A stretch of DNA of 64,000 nt, taken from NCBI GenBank assembly GCA_943846755.1, contig OX044365.1:1674001-1738000 (forward strand), in the 5' to 3' direction. How positions within the stretch are numbered: position 1 is the stretch's first letter; each line of letters begins with the position of its first letter. The notes under the pieces are model-generated. The model ran no database searches, was not told the origin of the DNA, and worked only from the letters and a program-made list of their open reading frames with translations. This DNA is from UBA8752 sp002336475 (GTDB lineage: Bacteria; Bacteroidota; Bacteroidia; Flavobacteriales_D; Sanyastnellaceae). Below, one piece after another: positions 25,636 to 33,781 of this stretch. The translations under genes were made by a program, and so were the position numbers.

Positions 25636-27223
25636 GCAGTTCTTCTACGGATCCGATGCACCGCTCCTCACTGCCGTCTTCCGTCCTCCAAATGGGAATG
25701 GGAATGCCCCAATAACGCGAGCGGCTGAGGTTCCAATCGTTCAGGTTCTCGAGCCACTTTCCAAAGCGGCCTGAACCCGTGGCCGCGGGCTTCCACTGTA
25801 TGGTCTCATTGAGCGCTTGCATCCGCTCTTTGGCGTCTGTGGCCTTGATGAACCAGCTGTCCAAAGGGTAGTACAGGATGGGCCGGTCCGTGCGCCAGCA
25901 ATGCGGATAGCTGTGCTTGTACTTCTCGACCAAGAACGCGCGACCGCGGGTCTTTAGGTCGATGGCAATCTCAACGTCTACGGACTTTTCTGGTGCGTCT
26001 CCGTCGTGATATTCCTGCTTCACAAAACGCCCTGCCATGGGCCCACACTCTGGACGGAACCGACCTTGAAGGTCCACCAAAGGGACGCCTTGACCGTTGC
26101 CGTCGTCGACCAACAAAGGGGGCACGCCTGCTGCTGCTGCTACCCTGGCGTCATCTGCGCCAAAGGTGGGAGCGGTGTGGACGATGCCCGTTCCATCCTC
26201 GGTGGTCACAAAGTCGCCTGCAATCACACGAAATGCCTGGTCCGCATCGCTCATGGGTTGCGCCCATGGGATCAGCTGTTCGTAGCTGAGGCCGACCAAG
26301 TCTGAACCTTTTACCGTGGCCAGGACCTCTGATTCGGGGGCCTTCTTGCCGGAGAAATGCTTGGCAAACAACGCCTCAGCCAAGACTACCACACCCTCTT
26401 CTCCGGTGTAACGGTTTGCAGTTCGGACGATGTTGTACGCAATGTTGGCGCCTACGGTAAGGGCGGTGTTTGAAGGCAAGGTCCATGGGGTCGTGGTCCA
26501 AGCCAACAAATCCACAGGCTTGCCATCGGTCGCACCATTGGTCCAAGCACTGAACCGTTCCGCATCTGATGCCGTCACCCGGAATTGCGCCACCACAGTA
26601 GTGTCGGTCACATCCTGGTATGCTCCAGGTTGGTTGAGCTCGTGACTGCTCAATCCAGTTCCCGCTTTGGGACTGTATGGCTGAATCGTGTAGCCCTTGT
26701 ATATGAGCCCCTTGGCATGCAACTGCGACAAAAGCCACCAGACGCTCTCCATGTACTTGGGCTCGTAGGTCACGTAGGGGGCATCCATGTCGACCCAGTA
26801 GCCCATGCGGCGCGTCAGGTCGTTCCATTCTTCGGTGTACCGCATGACGGACTCGCGGCATGCGTTGTTGTATTCCTCTACCGAAATGCGGCGGCCAATG
26901 TCCTCCTTGGTGATGCCCAGTGCCTTTTCGACGCCAAGCTCCACCGGAAGACCGTGCGTATCCCAGCCGGCTTTGCGCTCCACGCGCTCGCCCTTGAGCG
27001 TTCTGTAACGACAGAATATGTCCTTCAGGGCGCGGGCCATCACGTGGTGGATGCCCGGCTTGCCATTGGCAGATGGGGGGCCTTCAAAGAAGACGAATCT
27101 TTGGTCGGACGGACGTGACTCCACACTCCGGCGGAACACATCACCATCCTCCCATTGCTGCATCACCTCCTGTGCGATGCCAGGAAGGTCGAGGGGGCCT
27201 CTTTCGGGAAATCGTCGGGTCAT
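25619..27223 (-). CDS. ileS: Isoleucyl-tRNA synthetase, N-terminal half with GIHH signature
   Basis: The 534-residue frame holds the first half of the class I catalytic domain and the CP1 editing domain. Motifs seen are FFEGPPSANGKPGIHHVMAR near 45-65, GWDTHGLPVE, LLAWTTTPWTLPSN and GTGIVHTAPTFGADD (editing site), and LSRSRYWGIPIPIWR near the end. The HIGH motif reads GIHH: its first and third residues are exchanged, a change linked in type 2 IleRS to strong mupirocin resistance. The frame ends at 25619 just after ERCIGSVEELHDSLP, before the second half of the catalytic domain, so it cannot be active alone. The gene is upstream of the DksA-like gene and lspA. Confidence 0.9.
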   Translation of the reverse strand: MTRRFPERGPLDLPGIAQEVMQQWEDGDVFRRSVESRPSDQRFVFFEGPPSANGKPGIHHVMARALKDIFCRYRTLKGERVERKAGWDTHGLPVELGVEKALGITKEDIGRRISVEEYNNACRESVMRYTEEWNDLTRRMGYWVDMDAPYVTYEPKYMESVWWLLSQLHAKGLIYKGYTIQPYSPKAGTGLSSHELNQPGAYQDVTDTTVVAQFRVTASDAERFSAWTNGATDGKPVDLLAWTTTPWTLPSNTALTVGANIAYNIVRTANRYTGEEGVVVLAEALFAKHFSGKKAPESEVLATVKGSDLVGLSYEQLIPWAQPMSDADQAFRVIAGDFVTTEDGTGIVHTAPTFGADDARVAAAAGVPPLLVDDGNGQGVPLVDLQGRFRPECGPMAGRFVKQEYHDGDAPEKSVDVEIAIDLKTRGRAFLVEKYKHSYPHCWRTDRPILYYPLDSWFIKATDAKERMQALNETIQWKPAATGSGRFGKWLENLNDWNLSRSRYWGIPIPIWRTEDGSEERCIGSVEELHDSLP

Positions 27224-27306
27224 CGTGCTGGCTCTCCTGTCCAGACCCTCAATGGCGTCTGAACTGGTCGCGCGAAGATAACCCGCACCTGAAGGGCAAA
27301 GACCCC

Positions 27307-28728
27307 TTAGATTCGGCTGATTTTTAACATGTTGGACATACCCGCCTCTGCGATGGGCATGCTGGCAACGTGGATGATGTAATCCCCACTCTTGACTTTA
27401 TCGGCGCGTTGCAGCACCGTCTTTACATCAGAAATGGTGTGGTCGGTGGAAATCATCTTGTCGTAATGGAACGACTCAACCCCCCAGCACAACGCCATTT
27501 GACACATGATTTGACGGTTTCCTGTGAAGACATAAATCAATGCCTTCGGGCGCTGACTGGCCACCTTGTAAGCTGTGTAGCCTGAAAATGTCATCGTCAC
27601 AATCGCCGATGCCTGCACGCGCTCGGCGAGGTCGCAGGCGTTGTAGCAGATGGCGTCGGTAACGAAACGCTCTGGACGGTCGTCCTCAAAAGCCATGTTG
27701 CGGTGGAAGATGTGGGACTCTTTTTCGATTTCCATCACAATGGAACACATCGCCTTGATGACCTCAATGGGGTGGACTCCTACGGAAGTCTCACCGCTTA
27801 ACATGACAGCGTCGGCGCCGTCCAAAACGGCATTGGCCACATCGGTCACCTCTGCACGCGTCGGCGCAATGCTCTCGATCATGGACTCCATCATCTGTGT
27901 CGCCACGATGACAGGCTTCCCGCTGCGCTGGCAAAGCTCAATGATGCGCTTTTGGATCATCGGCACCTTCTGCATCGGCACCTCCACTCCCAAGTCACCA
28001 CGTGCAATCATAACGGCATCGGTGGCTTCAACAATGCCTTCCAAATCGTCCACAGCTTCTGGCTTCTCAACCTTGGCCACCACCCGCGCATGGCTGTCTG
28101 CTTCGGCGATGCGCCGCTTGAGGTCGACCACATCGGCAGCGGTCCGCACGAAACTCAGGCCGACCCAGTCCACGCCTAGACTCAACGCAAACGGCAGGTC
28201 TTCCCGGTCCTTATCAGTCAAGCTGGGCAGGCTGATGTCCGTTGATGGAAGGTTGAGGCCTTTTCTCGAGGAGAGGATTCCACCGTGCACCACGGTGCAC
28301 TTCACGGTGTCTTTACCATTGGTTTCCTCAACGCGCAATTTGAGTTTACCGTCGTCCAACAATACCGGTTCACCGGCCTTGACGTCCTCTGCAAAATGGA
28401 CGTAGTTGGTCCACGCTTCTTTGCTGTTGCCTTCTTCGTTGCCCACGCGAATGGTGAATTCACTGCCTGACTCGAGGTCAGAACCATCGGCCATAGGGCC
28501 CACACGCAGCTTCGGACCCTGCATGTCTGCAAGCAGTGCTGTATGCGTCCCGAGCTTTTCGTCCACTGCCCGAACCCGCTCTACGGTGGTGGCGTGCGTG
28601 GCGTGGTCACCGTGGGAAAAGTTCAGGCGAATCACATTGACGCCCTCTTTAATCATGCCCTCCAGGACTTCTGACGAAATGCTCGCTGGACCTACAGTGG
28701 CAATGATTTTGGTAAACTTCGATGGCAT
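27307..28728 (-). CDS. pyk: Pyruvate kinase
   Basis: The ATG at 28728 gives a 473-residue protein beginning KFTKIIATVGPAS. Conserved sites are NVIRLNFSHGDHATH, the metal and phosphate-binding VVAKVEKPEAVDDLEGI, the signature DAVMIARGDLGVEVPM, and ATQMMESMIESIAPTRAEV. It catalyses the last ATP-forming step of glycolysis, PEP plus ADP to pyruvate plus ATP. The C-terminal regulatory domain is complete. It follows the IPExxxVDY gene by 23 bases on the same strand, in the flavobacterial order acpP-fabF-rnc-IPExxxVDY-pyk. A 27-codon upstream extension is unlikely because it lacks family similarity. Confidence 0.96.
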   Translation of the reverse strand: MPSKFTKIIATVGPASISSEVLEGMIKEGVNVIRLNFSHGDHATHATTVERVRAVDEKLGTHTALLADMQGPKLRVGPMADGSDLESGSEFTIRVGNEEGNSKEAWTNYVHFAEDVKAGEPVLLDDGKLKLRVEETNGKDTVKCTVVHGGILSSRKGLNLPSTDISLPSLTDKDREDLPFALSLGVDWVGLSFVRTAADVVDLKRRIAEADSHARVVAKVEKPEAVDDLEGIVEATDAVMIARGDLGVEVPMQKVPMIQKRIIELCQRSGKPVIVATQMMESMIESIAPTRAEVTDVANAVLDGADAVMLSGETSVGVHPIEVIKAMCSIVMEIEKESHIFHRNMAFEDDRPERFVTDAICYNACDLAERVQASAIVTMTFSGYTAYKVASQRPKALIYVFTGNRQIMCQMALCWGVESFHYDKMISTDHTISDVKTVLQRADKVKSGDYIIHVASMPIAEAGMSNMLKISRI

Positions 28729-28751
28729 GGTTCTGTTCTCTTTTTCGAGCT

Positions 28752-29174
28752 TCACTCGTAATACAACACCTCGGGTTGGGTGATTGCTGTTGCAGCGACT
28801 GGAAAGCACGCTGCAACCCTTCGCATGGAGCGCAATGCCTCCATCAATGTTGCCGCCCTCTCGCCCATCATTGATTCTACACGAATGAGATAATCAAAAT
28901 GAACCAGGGTGGGGATCATTGCCCCTTCCGGCACTCGGTTCCATATCACGTCAAAGGTGTAACCTTCTTCTTCGTCCTCGTGACGCCACACACAGTGTCG
29001 GGTCTTGGGACGCTTTTTTTTATGAATCACCTCAAGATCAGTGTGATACCCAAGGTGTGTACCGAGTGTTTGATTGAGGTTCCAGCAAAACTTGTGCCCG
29101 GCGTCAGTGCAGCTGACACCCAGAAAGGCATAGGGAATGGTTTCATCCCCGATGTCGAGTTGGACGGTGCGCAT
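28752..29174 (-). CDS. IPExxxVDY-family protein of unknown function
   Basis: The 140-residue protein has no signal peptide or membrane helix. It is identified by position between rnc and pyk and by features of the flavobacterial IPExxxVDY family: an opening with AFLGVSCTDAGHKFCWNLNQ, a middle of beta strands (DEEEGYTFDVIWNRVPEGAM) and the closing MIPTLVHFDYLIRVES, where the naming motif appears in a diverged form (PTLVHFDY). Nothing in the sequence suggests a catalytic site. Its constant place in a fatty-acid, RNase III and glycolysis gene string suggests a housekeeping role, but none is known to me. Confidence 0.7.
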   Translation of the reverse strand: MRTVQLDIGDETIPYAFLGVSCTDAGHKFCWNLNQTLGTHLGYHTDLEVIHKKKRPKTRHCVWRHEDEEEGYTFDVIWNRVPEGAMIPTLVHFDYLIRVESMMGERAATLMEALRSMRRVAACFPVAATAITQPEVLYYE

Positions 29175-29201
29175 GTGCGGGGACCCGTTCTATCTGGAGT
29201 C

Positions 29202-29906
29202 CTAATCGTCGCCGAAGATATGACGACAGGCCTCGCGGGCCGCAGCCTGTTCCGCTGACTTTTTGGAAGGGCCATCCGAAGTGCCCATCACCTTGCCTCC
29301 CACCAAGACTTGCATCTGGTACAATTGCTGCCCCTCACGTTTGAATTCACGCACAACATTGAACTGCACTTTCCGCTTTCGCTTCTGGCCCCATTCATGC
29401 AACTTGCTTTTGAAGTCTACGGTCTCTTGAATGCGGGTATCCAGGTCGAACCGCTGGAGGAGTTTCAGGACGCCCCGTTGGGTTTTTCTGAAGCCCCTGT
29501 CCAAATAGACGGCGCCCACCAAGGCTTCCATGGCGTTGCCCCGCAATGAGGCGTGGACGGCACTTTTTCCTGTTTGAGCGTCAAGCATGTGCTCCACGCC
29601 AATTTCCTCGCCCAGAAAATTCAGGGCTTCCCTGCTGACCAGGCGCGCCTTCATGCGGGTCATCTCGCCCTCATCGTCGTTCGGAAACTTCCCAAAGAGC
29701 ATGTCGACCACAATCATATCGAGGACGGAATCACCGAGAAATTCAAGGCGCTCATTGCTGGGCATTCCATCGCGCTGACAGTCCACTGAGCTGGAGTGCC
29801 TCAGTGCTTCTTGGTAATGCTTCAGGTTGCGGGGCCTGACCCCAAAGTGCCAGCGTATAAACCGGCGTATGCGTTGATCTCGGCTGTCTGTGCGCCCCAG
29901 CGCCAT
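29202..29906 (-). CDS. rnc: Ribonuclease III
   Basis: The 234-residue protein has the RNase III signature NERLEFLGDSVLDMIV near 57-72, with the catalytic acidic residues also in the later GNAMEALVGAVYLDRGF, and a C-terminal double-stranded RNA-binding domain (DFKSKLHEWGQKRKRKVQFN, then SKKSAEQAAAREAC). It cuts double-stranded RNA in rRNA precursors and regulatory duplexes. Its ATG overlaps the fabF stop by a single base region, so the two are translationally coupled. Length and domain order are normal. Confidence 0.95.
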   Translation of the reverse strand: MALGRTDSRDQRIRRFIRWHFGVRPRNLKHYQEALRHSSSVDCQRDGMPSNERLEFLGDSVLDMIVVDMLFGKFPNDDEGEMTRMKARLVSREALNFLGEEIGVEHMLDAQTGKSAVHASLRGNAMEALVGAVYLDRGFRKTQRGVLKLLQRFDLDTRIQETVDFKSKLHEWGQKRKRKVQFNVVREFKREGQQLYQMQVLVGGKVMGTSDGPSKKSAEQAAAREACRHIFGDD

Positions 29907-31153
29907 CAGAACTTGCGGACGATGACCGAAGCGTTGTGGCCGCCGAAGCCAAAAGTGTTAGACAAAGCTGCCCTTACTGGGCGCTCACGCTTCTCATTGA
30001 AGGTGTAATCCAACGCTTGGTTCAAGGCCGGGTCAGGATCGGTTGAGTTGATGGTAGGAGGCACCACATCCTCCGTGACCGCCATGATGCAAGCCAAGGC
30101 TTCGATGGCACCAGCAGCACCCAGCAAATGGCCCGTCATCGACTTGGTGCTCGATATGCTCAACGCAGGCGCATGGTCACCAAAGACCTCTTCAATGGCC
30201 TTGACTTCTGCCAAATCACCCAATGGGGTAGAGGTGCCATGAACATTGACATAGTCCAACTCATCCGGTGTCATTCCCGCATCCTTCAGGGCTGCTCGCA
30301 TGACATTGCGTGCACCCAACCCCTCGGGGTGAGGTGCCGTCATGTGATGGGCATCGGCAGATGCGCCACCGCCCATGACCTCACAAATGATGTGAGCACC
30401 ACGGGCTTGAGCGTGCTCCAAGGACTCCAGCACCAAGGCGCCTGAGCCTTCTCCAAGCACAAAACCGTCGCGGTTGACATCAAACGGACGAGAAGCCACA
30501 CCAGGGTCGTCGTTCCGGGTAGACAGCGCCTTCATGGCGCCAAAACCACCGATTCCAGCTTCGACCACGGCCGCTTCTGCTCCACCGCTGATCATGGCGT
30601 CGGCTTTGCCGTACCTGATGGCGTTGAACGCGTCTATGATGGCATTGGTCGCACTGGCGCATGCAGAGACACAGGCGTAGTTCGGGCCCCTAAATCCATA
30701 TTCCATGCTGATGTGCCCGGCGCAGATGTCGCCGATCATCTTGGGAATAAAGAAGGGGTTGAAACGCGGGGTGCCGTCACCCTGGGCAAACGCCGTGATT
30801 TCTTGCTGAAACGTGAACAGTCCTCCAATGCCACTTCCGAAGATGACCCCTACCCGATCCAGGTCTGGGTTGGCTTCGGCAAGACCGGACTGTGCCACGG
30901 CTTGTCTGGCGGCCACAATGCCGTATTGGGCATAGGGATCCAGCTTGCGTGCCTCCTTCCGGTCAAAATGTTCACTGGGGTCCCAGTCCTTGATTTCGCA
31001 GGCAAACTGCGTCTTGAACTTGGATGCATCGAAACGGGTAATGGGACCAGCACCGCTGACCCCTCGTTTCAAAGCGTCGAAGAAAGAGGGAACGTCTTTG
31101 CCCAACGGTGTTAGGCAACCCATTCCCGTGATGACGACACGGTTAAGCTCCAT
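29906..31153 (-). CDS. fabF: Beta-ketoacyl-ACP synthase II
   Basis: The 415-residue enzyme condenses malonyl-ACP with acyl-ACP in fatty-acid elongation. The catalytic cysteine is in YACVSACASATNAI near 165, and the two histidines in VNVHGTSTPLGDLAE near 300 and SISSTKSMTGHLLGAAGA near 340. The N-terminus VVITGMGCLTPLG is the usual start. It lies 8 bases after acpP, which encodes its acyl carrier, and is coupled to rnc. All catalytic residues are present and the length is typical. Confidence 0.97.
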   Translation of the reverse strand: MELNRVVITGMGCLTPLGKDVPSFFDALKRGVSGAGPITRFDASKFKTQFACEIKDWDPSEHFDRKEARKLDPYAQYGIVAARQAVAQSGLAEANPDLDRVGVIFGSGIGGLFTFQQEITAFAQGDGTPRFNPFFIPKMIGDICAGHISMEYGFRGPNYACVSACASATNAIIDAFNAIRYGKADAMISGGAEAAVVEAGIGGFGAMKALSTRNDDPGVASRPFDVNRDGFVLGEGSGALVLESLEHAQARGAHIICEVMGGGASADAHHMTAPHPEGLGARNVMRAALKDAGMTPDELDYVNVHGTSTPLGDLAEVKAIEEVFGDHAPALSISSTKSMTGHLLGAAGAIEALACIMAVTEDVVPPTINSTDPDPALNQALDYTFNEKRERPVRAALSNTFGFGGHNASVIVRKF

Positions 31154-31161
31154 GGCGGGGC

Positions 31162-31395
31162 TTACTTCGCGTTTTCGATGTACTCAATGGCTTGGCCGAC
31201 CGTACCGATTTTCTCGGCTTGATCATCGGGGATGGCGATGTTGAATTCCTTTTCGAATTCCATGATCAACTCGACCGTATCGAGCGAATCCGCTCCTAGG
31301 TCGTTGGTGAATCCAGCCGCATCGTTCACTTCGGAAGCTTCTACGCCGAGCTTGTCGACGATGATTGCGGTCACTTTTTCGCGGATATCAGACAT
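31162..31395 (-). CDS. acpP: Acyl carrier protein
   Basis: The ATG at 31395 yields the usual 77-residue acidic protein. The phosphopantetheine attachment serine is in NDLGADSLDTVELIMEFE. Four helices are predictable, and the C-terminus IEYIENAK is normal. AcpP carries growing fatty acids; fabF follows directly. A nine-codon upstream extension starting at 31422 has no ACP character. A promoter-like element lies at 31420-31427, so this is probably the head of the acpP-fabF-rnc-pyk string. Confidence 0.97.
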   Translation of the reverse strand: MSDIREKVTAIIVDKLGVEASEVNDAAGFTNDLGADSLDTVELIMEFEKEFNIAIPDDQAEKIGTVGQAIEYIENAK

Positions 31396-31419
31396 GATTA
31401 GAGTTTTGCGAATGCGGTG

Positions 31420-31427
31420 CAAAGTAA
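31420..31427 (-). promoter_or_regulatory. Candidate -7 element of the acpP promoter
   Basis: On the minus strand the bases read TTACTTTG, differing from the Bacteroidota TAnnTTTG consensus at one position. The implied transcript would start about 18 bases before the acpP ATG. I found no convincing -33 partner at 19-21 bases, so confidence is low. Confidence 0.3.
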
Positions 31428-31537
31428 ACGCCTCAATTTCAAGTGTCCGACTTCAAGAACAACGATTCATCAAAGTTCCCCGATTTTCAGTTGAAAACAA
31501 CTTCAACCTACTGTTTTACAGTGTTTTGCAACAACCA

Positions 31538-32227
31538 TTATTTATCCCCTTTGGGATAGTGGGTACATATTTCGTCTAACCTTTTGCGTGAAAGATGAGG
31601 CACGGTGGTCCCATTTGCGGGCCATCCGACGGGAATGTTGAGAAAAGCGCGCTCATTTTCCGGGCGTCCCAAAAGGGTCCCTAAAAAATTCATCGGAGAA
31701 GGGGTGTGGGTCAGGGCCGCAATGCCCACTTCGTGCAAAGCCGCCAGCAGCAAACCCACGGCGATTCCACAGCTTTCCTGAACGTAGTAATTCGGGTGGC
31801 GGTCACCAGATTCGACGTCTGTCTCATAGACCCTTCTGAACACCACAATCAAGGCGGGTGCCTCCTCAATAAACGGCTTCACATGGTCTGTTGCCAATGG
31901 GGACAGGTCTTGCAGCCACCGGTCTGACATGCGTTCGGTATAGCTGCGCAGCTCTTCCTCTTCCACCGCCACCCGAATGCGTGCCCTTAATTCAGGGTCT
32001 GTGACGATGCAAAAGCTCCACGGCTGCTTGTGCGCACCGCTCGGCGCCGTCCCTGCAATTTGAATGGCGCGTTCCAGGACATCCAGCGGAATGGGCTCTG
32101 GGCTGAAGGTTCGGACGCTGCGCCGCTCAGAAAGGTGCGCATACATGGTGTCCATCTTCTGCCTCATTTCCTCAATGGACAACCTCGGCAGTGAATAAGG
32201 AATGTGGGGAGCGTCCTCGGAGGTCAT
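31538..32227 (-). CDS. Nitroreductase-family flavoprotein resembling iodotyrosine deiodinase
   Basis: The 229-residue protein has the FMN-binding opening ERRSVRTFSPEPIPLDVLER, then AGTAPSGAHKQPWSF and ESCGIAVGLLLAALHEVGI. It follows iodotyrosine deiodinase (IYD) closely. Residues corresponding to the zwitterion-binding triad of human IYD (E157, Y161, K182) are present here as E92, Y96 and K117 with identical spacing, in EEELRSYTERMSDRW and ATDHVKPF. IYD removes halide from halotyrosines by reduction. No membrane anchor is present, unlike the animal enzyme. The next gene upstream overlaps by four bases (Mla-type ATPase). True substrate is inferred; ordinary nitroreductase activity is the alternative. 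Confidence 0.85.
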   Translation of the reverse strand: MTSEDAPHIPYSLPRLSIEEMRQKMDTMYAHLSERRSVRTFSPEPIPLDVLERAIQIAGTAPSGAHKQPWSFCIVTDPELRARIRVAVEEEELRSYTERMSDRWLQDLSPLATDHVKPFIEEAPALIVVFRRVYETDVESGDRHPNYYVQESCGIAVGLLLAALHEVGIAALTHTPSPMNFLGTLLGRPENERAFLNIPVGWPANGTTVPHLSRKRLDEICTHYPKGDK

Positions 32228-32985
32228 TGCTCCTGCAATTTGGCCTTGATGTTCCGCATCAGGTCAGAGGCGTAAACAAACGTGTCGAGCTCTTTGACCC
32301 CACTGTCCAAGATTCCCTTGCGGTCGCCACGCCACGCTACCGTTCCCTCGTGCAAAAAGTGGATGTTGTCTCCAATTTCGATCACGCTGTTCATGTCGTG
32401 CGAGATGACCACTGTAGTGGTGTTGTACTCTTGGGTGAGGTCGCGGATCAGGTTGTCGATGACGATGGCCGTTTGAGGGTCCAAGCCTGAATTGGGTTCG
32501 TCACAAAACAGGTAGCGGGGCCGTCCTACAATGGCGCGGGCCAAGGCTACGCGCTTCTGCATGCCGCCCGACACCTCAGCAGGGTAACGGTATTCCGCTC
32601 CTTCGAGCTGGACCCGCTTGAGGCATTCCATCGCCCGCTCCATGCGCTCCTCTGGCCCCATGGAGGTGAACATCTTCAGCGGAAATTCAACGTTCTCCAG
32701 CACGGTCATGGAGTCAAACAAAGCCCCGCCTTGAAAAAGCATTCCAATTTGCAGGCGGATCTCCTCCCGCTCCTTTGAGGTCAAAGACGTGAAATCCTCT
32801 CCCGCATAATGGATGCTCCCTGCATCTACTTCGAGCAAGCCCACGATGCACTTGGTGAGCACCGACTTTCCCGAACCACTTCGGCCGATGATGAAATTGA
32901 CCTGGCCCGCGTCGAAAGCGACATCTATGCCATGCAAAACGGTCTTGTCACCAAAAGCCTTGTCTACCCCGCGGACCCGAATCAT
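32224..32985 (-). CDS. ABC transporter ATP-binding protein, MlaF-like
   Basis: The 253-residue ATPase has Walker A (GRSGSGKSVLTK near 35), Q-loop (IGMLFQGGALFDSMTV), the signature VSGGMQKRVALARAI, Walker B (YLFCDEPNSGLDP) and the H-loop (TTVVISHDMNS). The wording FQGGALFDSMTVLENVEFPL is typical of MlaF/Mkl importers that move phospholipids between membranes. It overlaps the permease gene upstream by four bases and pairs with it. No MlaD-type MCE gene is in the window, so the substrate-binding part must be encoded elsewhere. Confidence 0.9.
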   Translation of the reverse strand: MIRVRGVDKAFGDKTVLHGIDVAFDAGQVNFIIGRSGSGKSVLTKCIVGLLEVDAGSIHYAGEDFTSLTSKEREEIRLQIGMLFQGGALFDSMTVLENVEFPLKMFTSMGPEERMERAMECLKRVQLEGAEYRYPAEVSGGMQKRVALARAIVGRPRYLFCDEPNSGLDPQTAIVIDNLIRDLTQEYNTTTVVISHDMNSVIEIGDNIHFLHEGTVAWRGDRKGILDSGVKELDTFVYASDLMRNIKAKLQEQ

Positions 32986-33728
32986 GTGAGCAGCAATTGT
33001 GTGATCACGAGGTTGGCCACCATGACGATGACGACACTGTAGACCACGGCCTTGGTGCTGGACCGACCGACTTCTTTGGCCCCCCCAGAAGTGTGGTAAC
33101 CATGGTAGGCACTCACGCTGGTGATGATCAAGGCAAACACACAGGTCTTGATGAGGGCATAAGCCACATCAAACGCCTTGAAGTCGACTTGAATCCCGTA
33201 TTCGTAATCTGCGAAACTGCTGAGTTCTGCCGCATTGCAAATCCATGCTCCTGCGCCAATGCCGAGCACCATGGCGATCACCACGAGGAATGGAAAAATG
33301 ACAAGAGCGGCCAGAAGTTTCGGGAGCACCAGGTGGGAAATACTGCGCACACCCATGACTTCCAAGGCGTCAATTTGCTCGGTCACCTGCATCGTCCCAA
33401 TCTGCGATGCAATGTTGGACCCCACCTTTCCGGATAGAATCACGGGGATGATGGTGGGCGCGAATTCGAGAATCATGGTTTGACGTACCGTAAAACCTAT
33501 GGTGTAAGCCGGAACCCAGCCGCCCACTTGGTGCGCCGTTTGAATGGCAATGACGGCTCCCATGAACAGGCTCAACAGCGCTACTATGCCCAGACTTTGG
33601 ACGCCAATGGCCTCCAATTCGATGATGGTGGCCTGTGCAAAAACGCGGCCTTTTTGCGGTCGCCGAAGCGCCGATGCCATGAACGCGAAGTAGCGGCCGA
33701 TGTGGAATAGCAGTCCCATGCCTCCCAA
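32982..33728 (-). CDS. MlaE-family ABC transporter permease
   Basis: The 248-residue membrane protein has about five hydrophobic segments and the MlaE core sequence LEFAPTIIPVILSGKVGSNI followed by ASQIGTMQVTEQIDALEVMG. With the overlapping ATPase downstream it forms a transporter of the Mla/Mce type, thought to move phospholipids between the outer and inner membranes. The start could be one of two nearby ATGs (33728 or 33719). It follows the mannose-1-phosphate guanylyltransferase gene on the same strand. Confidence 0.9.
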   Translation of the reverse strand: MGGMGLLFHIGRYFAFMASALRRPQKGRVFAQATIIELEAIGVQSLGIVALLSLFMGAVIAIQTAHQVGGWVPAYTIGFTVRQTMILEFAPTIIPVILSGKVGSNIASQIGTMQVTEQIDALEVMGVRSISHLVLPKLLAALVIFPFLVVIAMVLGIGAGAWICNAAELSSFADYEYGIQVDFKAFDVAYALIKTCVFALIITSVSAYHGYHTSGGAKEVGRSSTKAVVYSVVIVMVANLVITQLLLT

Positions 33729-33781
33729 CGAAGGTACACACCCTCCGCCGCGGCGCCACAGGGTTTGTTATTTCCTCCCGT

